A stretch of DNA of 64,000 bases from assembly GCF_038958875.1 (NCBI RefSeq), contig NZ_CP152407.1, positions 503,501-567,500 of the forward strand, written 5' to 3'. Source of the DNA: Acidovorax sp. FHTAMBA. GTDB lineage: Bacteria; Pseudomonadota; Gammaproteobacteria; Burkholderiales; Burkholderiaceae_C. Made by a program: the position numbers and the translations under genes. Numbering within the stretch: the first letter of the stretch is position 1; the number at the start of each line of letters is the position of its first letter. Below are positions 60,518-64,000 of this stretch, one piece after another. Under the pieces are notes generated by a model. The model was not told where the DNA came from, did not search any database, and worked only from the letters and a program-made list of their open reading frames with translations.

Positions 60518-60741
60518 AAGGATTCTCCCCCGGCAGCAAAAATAAGCGAGCGGGTGATCTGGCGTCACCCTGAACGACAGCGAGTGTCGCCGCAGATTTT
60601 TGCAATTCAGGGGCAGATGCAGCGTTTGGCAACCGCTTGCATCACCTTTAACAAATCACAACAGATGGCCCAGGCCACCCGCCCGCCGTCGTGACGCATG
60701 CGGGCGGTTGCTGTTGCAGTTGCCGTGAAGTGGCGCGCGGG

Positions 60742-61227
<486 letters not shown>

Positions 61228-61280
61228 GATGAAAAACTCCTGGTTGGGATGACGCGCCATCGTAGCGGCTGCGCTCCCAG

Positions 61281-62177
61281 TTAGTGCGCGGCACCACCGG
61301 GTCGGCGAAACTGCAGTGCGGCGAGCAGCGATGCCAGCAGGATCATCCCGCCGCCCAGCACGGTGCGCGTGCTCAGGGTGGATGCACCCAGCAGGGCCGA
61401 TGACACGCTGGCGAACATCACCTCCGACAGCATGACGAGCGCCGTGGTGCCCGCGGCCAGGCGTGCGGCGCCAAACTGCAACGCCCAGTTGCCCAGCATC
61501 AGCAAACCGGCCAGCAGCAGGCCGGTGACCACCCAGGTGCTGTTGGGCGCCGGAAACGGCTCCACCACTCCCAACTGCAGCCCGACGCCGGCCGCCACCA
61601 GTGCCATGAGCGTGCAGCCGCCGAACATGGTGACCATGCGGGCCGGCCCCGGCACGGCGTGCAGGCGGCGCAGCGTAACATTGGTGAGTGCAAACATGAA
61701 TCCGCCCAGCAGGGCCAGGCCGTCGGCCAGGCTCAGGTTCTGCAGCAGGCGCGCGGCGGGCGCGGCCTCGGGCAGCAGCACCAGCACCACGCCCGCAAAG
61801 GCCAGCGCCAGGCGCAGCAGTGCCGCCGGCGTGGGTCGCTCGCCCAGAATGCGCCAGGCCAGCAGCACGGCCCAGGCGGGCATCAGATAGAACAGCAGGA
61901 TCACGCGCACCACGTCGCCAATGGTCACTGCCCAGTTGAAGGCCACGTTGTTCAGCCCCGAAGCCAGCGCCAGCAGCCACAGCTGCGGGTGCGCGCGCAT
62001 CTGCTGCAAGATGCCCGGCCGCCAGGCCAGCAACGCCACCAGCACCACGGCATACATGCAGGCCGTGGCCCACAGCGGATGCAGCCCCGCCTGGTACATG
62101 CGCTGAAACGGCCACCACGCCAGGCCCCAGACGAAAGCATTGAACAGCAGGGCGGCAAAGGGCAGAGGAGAATGCAT
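61281..62177 (-). CDS. EamA/DMT-superfamily permease
   Basis: A 298-residue protein with ten transmembrane helices in two EamA repeats. The first repeat starts FNAFVWGLAWWPFQRMYQAG and the second includes GGFMFALTNVTLRRLHAVPG. The helix-rich pattern (ALASGLNNVAFNWAVTIGDV) is typical of drug/metabolite exporters. The substrate is unknown. Just upstream is a dispersed repeat copy. Confidence 0.88.
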   Translation of the reverse strand: MHSPLPFAALLFNAFVWGLAWWPFQRMYQAGLHPLWATACMYAVVLVALLAWRPGILQQMRAHPQLWLLALASGLNNVAFNWAVTIGDVVRVILLFYLMPAWAVLLAWRILGERPTPAALLRLALAFAGVVLVLLPEAAPAARLLQNLSLADGLALLGGFMFALTNVTLRRLHAVPGPARMVTMFGGCTLMALVAAGVGLQLGVVEPFPAPNSTWVVTGLLLAGLLMLGNWALQFGAARLAAGTTALVMLSEVMFASVSSALLGASTLSTRTVLGGGMILLASLLAALQFRRPGGAAH

Positions 62178-62184
62178 TGAGAGT

Positions 62185-62245
62185 GAAAACAGGCTCTAGC
62201 GCTTGATGGATGAGCGCCAATAGCTATCAATTGTGTAGCAAATAG
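62185..62245. repeat. Dispersed palindromic repeat, intergenic copy
   Basis: The core is caggctctagcgcttgatgg then atgagcgccaatagctatcaatt. It is upstream of the EamA start. Confidence 0.7.
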
Positions 62246-62309
62246 TTCCATGCAGCACAGCCATTAAAACTGGCACGCTCCCCTACCAGTGCACACGTGG
62301 AACTGGCTC

Positions 62310-62460
62310 TGCCAGGCCACGGGGTGCGTCCACCTCCCGCGCAGCGAGAGAAGGGGGAAGGCGCGCAGCGCCTCAGGGGGAGCCTTCCGTGATTCCGGGC
62401 CACCGGGTGCGTCCCCCTCCGGGGGAAGCGGCGAAGCCGCACAGGGGGGCCTCGCAATCA
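62310..62460. repeat. GC-rich tandem intergenic repeat between lplT and the EamA gene
   Basis: Two similar units occur here: cacggggtgcgtccacctcc then gcgcagcgagagaaggggga, and caccgggtgcgtccccctcc then gggggaagcggcgaagccgc. Each can fold on itself. Such GC-rich intergenic units are common in this bacterial family. No gene is present in 62178-62464. Confidence 0.6.
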
Positions 62461-62464
62461 GAAG

Positions 62465-63769
62465 TCAGTGGTGCGTATCGTGCCGCGCAATGTGCAGAAG
62501 GTGGTTCACTTCGTCGCGGTAGTGGATGCAGTTGCGCTGGTGCCAGCGGCGGATGACCCACATGATGCCCGCCACCACGAGCCCGAAGGTGATGATCGCG
62601 CCAAACACCGACAGGCCCAGCTTGAGCGACAGGCTGTAGAACGCGCCCAGGCCCAGGATGCAGGCCTGCTCATTGAAATTCTGCACCGCAATCGAGCGGC
62701 CCGCGCCCATCAGGTTGTGGCCCCTGTGCTGCAGCAGCGCGTTCATCGGCACCACCAGGTAACCCCCCAGGCCACCGAGCAGGATGAGGAAGGGAATGGC
62801 CACCCAGATGTTGCTGATGAACACCATCAGGATCAGCAGCAGCCCCATGCCGATGCCCAGCGGAATCACCTTGGTGGCCATGTCCAGCCGCATGCGCATG
62901 GATGCCACCACCGCCCCCACGGCCGTACCGATGGCCACCACACCGGTGAGGGCCGATGCCTGCGTGGTGTTGTAGCCCAGCGCTGCAGAGGCCCAGGCCA
63001 GCACGATGAACTTGAGGTTGCCACCCGCGCCCCAGAACAGCGTGGTGGTGGCCAGTGAAATCTGGCCCAGCTTGTCGCGCCACAGGCGGCCGTTGCAGGC
63101 CCAGAAATCCGGCAGCAGGCTCAGCGCGTTGGACAGCACGGAGCGCGACGCATCAGCGCGCAGCGGGCGCATTTCCACACCGGTGTGGGGGATGCGGGTG
63201 TTGAACCAGGCGGCCACGGCGTAGACCACGATCAGCGCGGCGATGGCGGCCTCTGCCGCCGTGTCCACACCGGTGTCGAGCCCCGGGACATCAATGCTCA
63301 GCAGCAGCGCCGACAGCTGCAGGCCCACCAGCTGCCCGCCCAGCAGTACCCCCAGAATGATCGAGGCAATGGTGAGCCCCTCGATCCAGCCGTTGGCCTT
63401 GACCAGCTGCGATGCCGGTAACAGTTCGGTGAGGATGCCGTACTTGGCGGGCGAGTAGGCTGCAGCGCCCAGCCCCACCACGGCATAGGCAATGAGCGGG
63501 TGCGAGCCGAACAGCATCATCAGGCAGCCCACCACCTTGATGGCGTTGCTGACAAACATGACCTTGCCCTTGGGCAGCGCATCGGCAAAGGCGCCCACGA
63601 AGGGCGCCAGCACCACATAGAACAGGGCAAACATGGGCACCAGGGCAGCGCGCTGCCATTCAGGGGCACCTTCTGTGCGCAGAAGCTCCACGGCGGCCAC
63701 GAAAAGTGCGTTGTCGGCCAGCGAGCTGAAAAACTGCGCCGACATGATGGTGTAAAAACCGCGCTTCAT
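62465..63769 (-). CDS. lplT: Lysophospholipid transporter LplT
   Basis: A 434-residue major facilitator protein of 12 helices. It starts MKRGFYTIMSAQFFSSLADN and contains ALFVAAVELL, YSPAKYGILTELLPASQLVK and GWIEGLTIASIILGVLLGGQ, all conserved in LplT. LplT flips lysophospholipids across the inner membrane for re-acylation. It is divergent from alr, a familiar gene pair in this group. Confidence 0.93.
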   Translation of the reverse strand: MKRGFYTIMSAQFFSSLADNALFVAAVELLRTEGAPEWQRAALVPMFALFYVVLAPFVGAFADALPKGKVMFVSNAIKVVGCLMMLFGSHPLIAYAVVGLGAAAYSPAKYGILTELLPASQLVKANGWIEGLTIASIILGVLLGGQLVGLQLSALLLSIDVPGLDTGVDTAAEAAIAALIVVYAVAAWFNTRIPHTGVEMRPLRADASRSVLSNALSLLPDFWACNGRLWRDKLGQISLATTTLFWGAGGNLKFIVLAWASAALGYNTTQASALTGVVAIGTAVGAVVASMRMRLDMATKVIPLGIGMGLLLILMVFISNIWVAIPFLILLGGLGGYLVVPMNALLQHRGHNLMGAGRSIAVQNFNEQACILGLGAFYSLSLKLGLSVFGAIITFGLVVAGIMWVIRRWHQRNCIHYRDEVNHLLHIARHDTHH

Positions 63770-63926
63770 CGAATGGCTGGAGGCTGCATCAGTTCGGCTG
63801 ATGCGCTGTTAAATATGGATACGCTCGCTAGTGACGGACGGTTATATCACGCGGATAAACGGCCGCAGTGCCAGAATCCTGTGCGTATTCCCCGGTAAAC
63901 CGCTCGTTTGCACCTGGTTCTTTTCC

Positions 63927-64000
63927 ATGCCCCGTCCTGTCCACGCCACCATCCACACCGCCGCACTGCACCACAACCTGGAGCGCGCGCGCCGGTCCGC
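63927..64000 (+). CDS. alr: Alanine racemase, N-terminal fragment cut by window end
   Basis: The first 24 codons read MPRPVHATIHTAALHHNLER ARRS, the usual N-terminus of Alr, a PLP enzyme that makes D-alanine for peptidoglycan. The gene continues past the window. It is divergent from lplT with about 157 bases between them. The assignment rests on the short N-terminal match and the neighbour. Confidence 0.8.
   Translation, partial: MPRPVHATIHTAALHHNLERARRS

Overview
The window looks like a chromosome segment of an Acidovorax-like betaproteobacterium (Comamonadaceae). The evidence is the high-GC backbone, the torF-glnK-amtB cluster, glcE/glcF, lplT divergent from alr, and several copies of a roughly 50-base dispersed palindromic repeat of a kind I associate with this family. 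This assignment is an inference from gene content and style, not from a marker gene.

Region 1 (1-3072): backbone with an amidohydrolase, a MarR regulator and the C-terminal part of comM (minus strand). Region 2 (about 3073-32384): a 29-kb genomic island that splits comM in two; the N-terminal 66 codons lie at 32385-32582. Its left end carries four overlapping genes, three tyrosine-recombinase-like and one small coiled-coil protein, with the order and sizes of the ginABCD operon of GInt elements. The rest is cargo, mostly defence-like: (a) a PLD-family protein divergent from a Septu-like ATPase/HNH pair, bracketed by two copies of an IS21-end-like palindrome; (b) a small protein, XRE protein and retron-type reverse transcriptase with a possible ncRNA upstream; (c) an MmeI-family restriction-modification enzyme; (d) a compact two-operon locus at 21.5-27.4 kb that I do not recognise as a described system. 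On one strand of (d) are DUF4031, a MazG-like protein and a UDG-like protein. Converging on it are an acyl-carrier-like protein, XRE, an ImmA/IrrE metallopeptidase with a chagasin-like tail, a papain-like protease and a thymidylate-synthase-like protein. (e) Next come an exonuclease VII pair (XseA with an added N-terminal DUF5710-like domain) with a zinc-ribbon protein, a HAD-type protein and small regulators. Two perfect DnaA-box sequences lie close to the right end.

Region 3 (32.4-45.3 kb): backbone. It holds a nitrogen operon (porin, GlnK, AmtB) behind a sigma-54-type promoter, glcE and glcF around a DUF1275 gene, a frameshifted GGDEF/EAL gene after a solute-binding lipoprotein, ProQ, and a GyrI-like/WYL-regulator pair. 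Region 4 (45.4-60.6 kb): a type VI secretion effector island with VgrG, an Eag-type chaperone and a PAAR-Rhs effector with a colicin E3-like tip and its immunity gene. Three displaced Rhs tip fragments follow, two with their own immunity genes; one tip gene is cut by a 150-bp MITE-like element. A papain-fold hydrolase, a secreted partner and an OmpA-like lipoprotein close the island. Region 5 (60.7-64 kb): backbone with glutathione peroxidase, an EamA permease, lplT and the first codons of alr.

Genes were assigned by reading motifs and recalling families; no database search was run.
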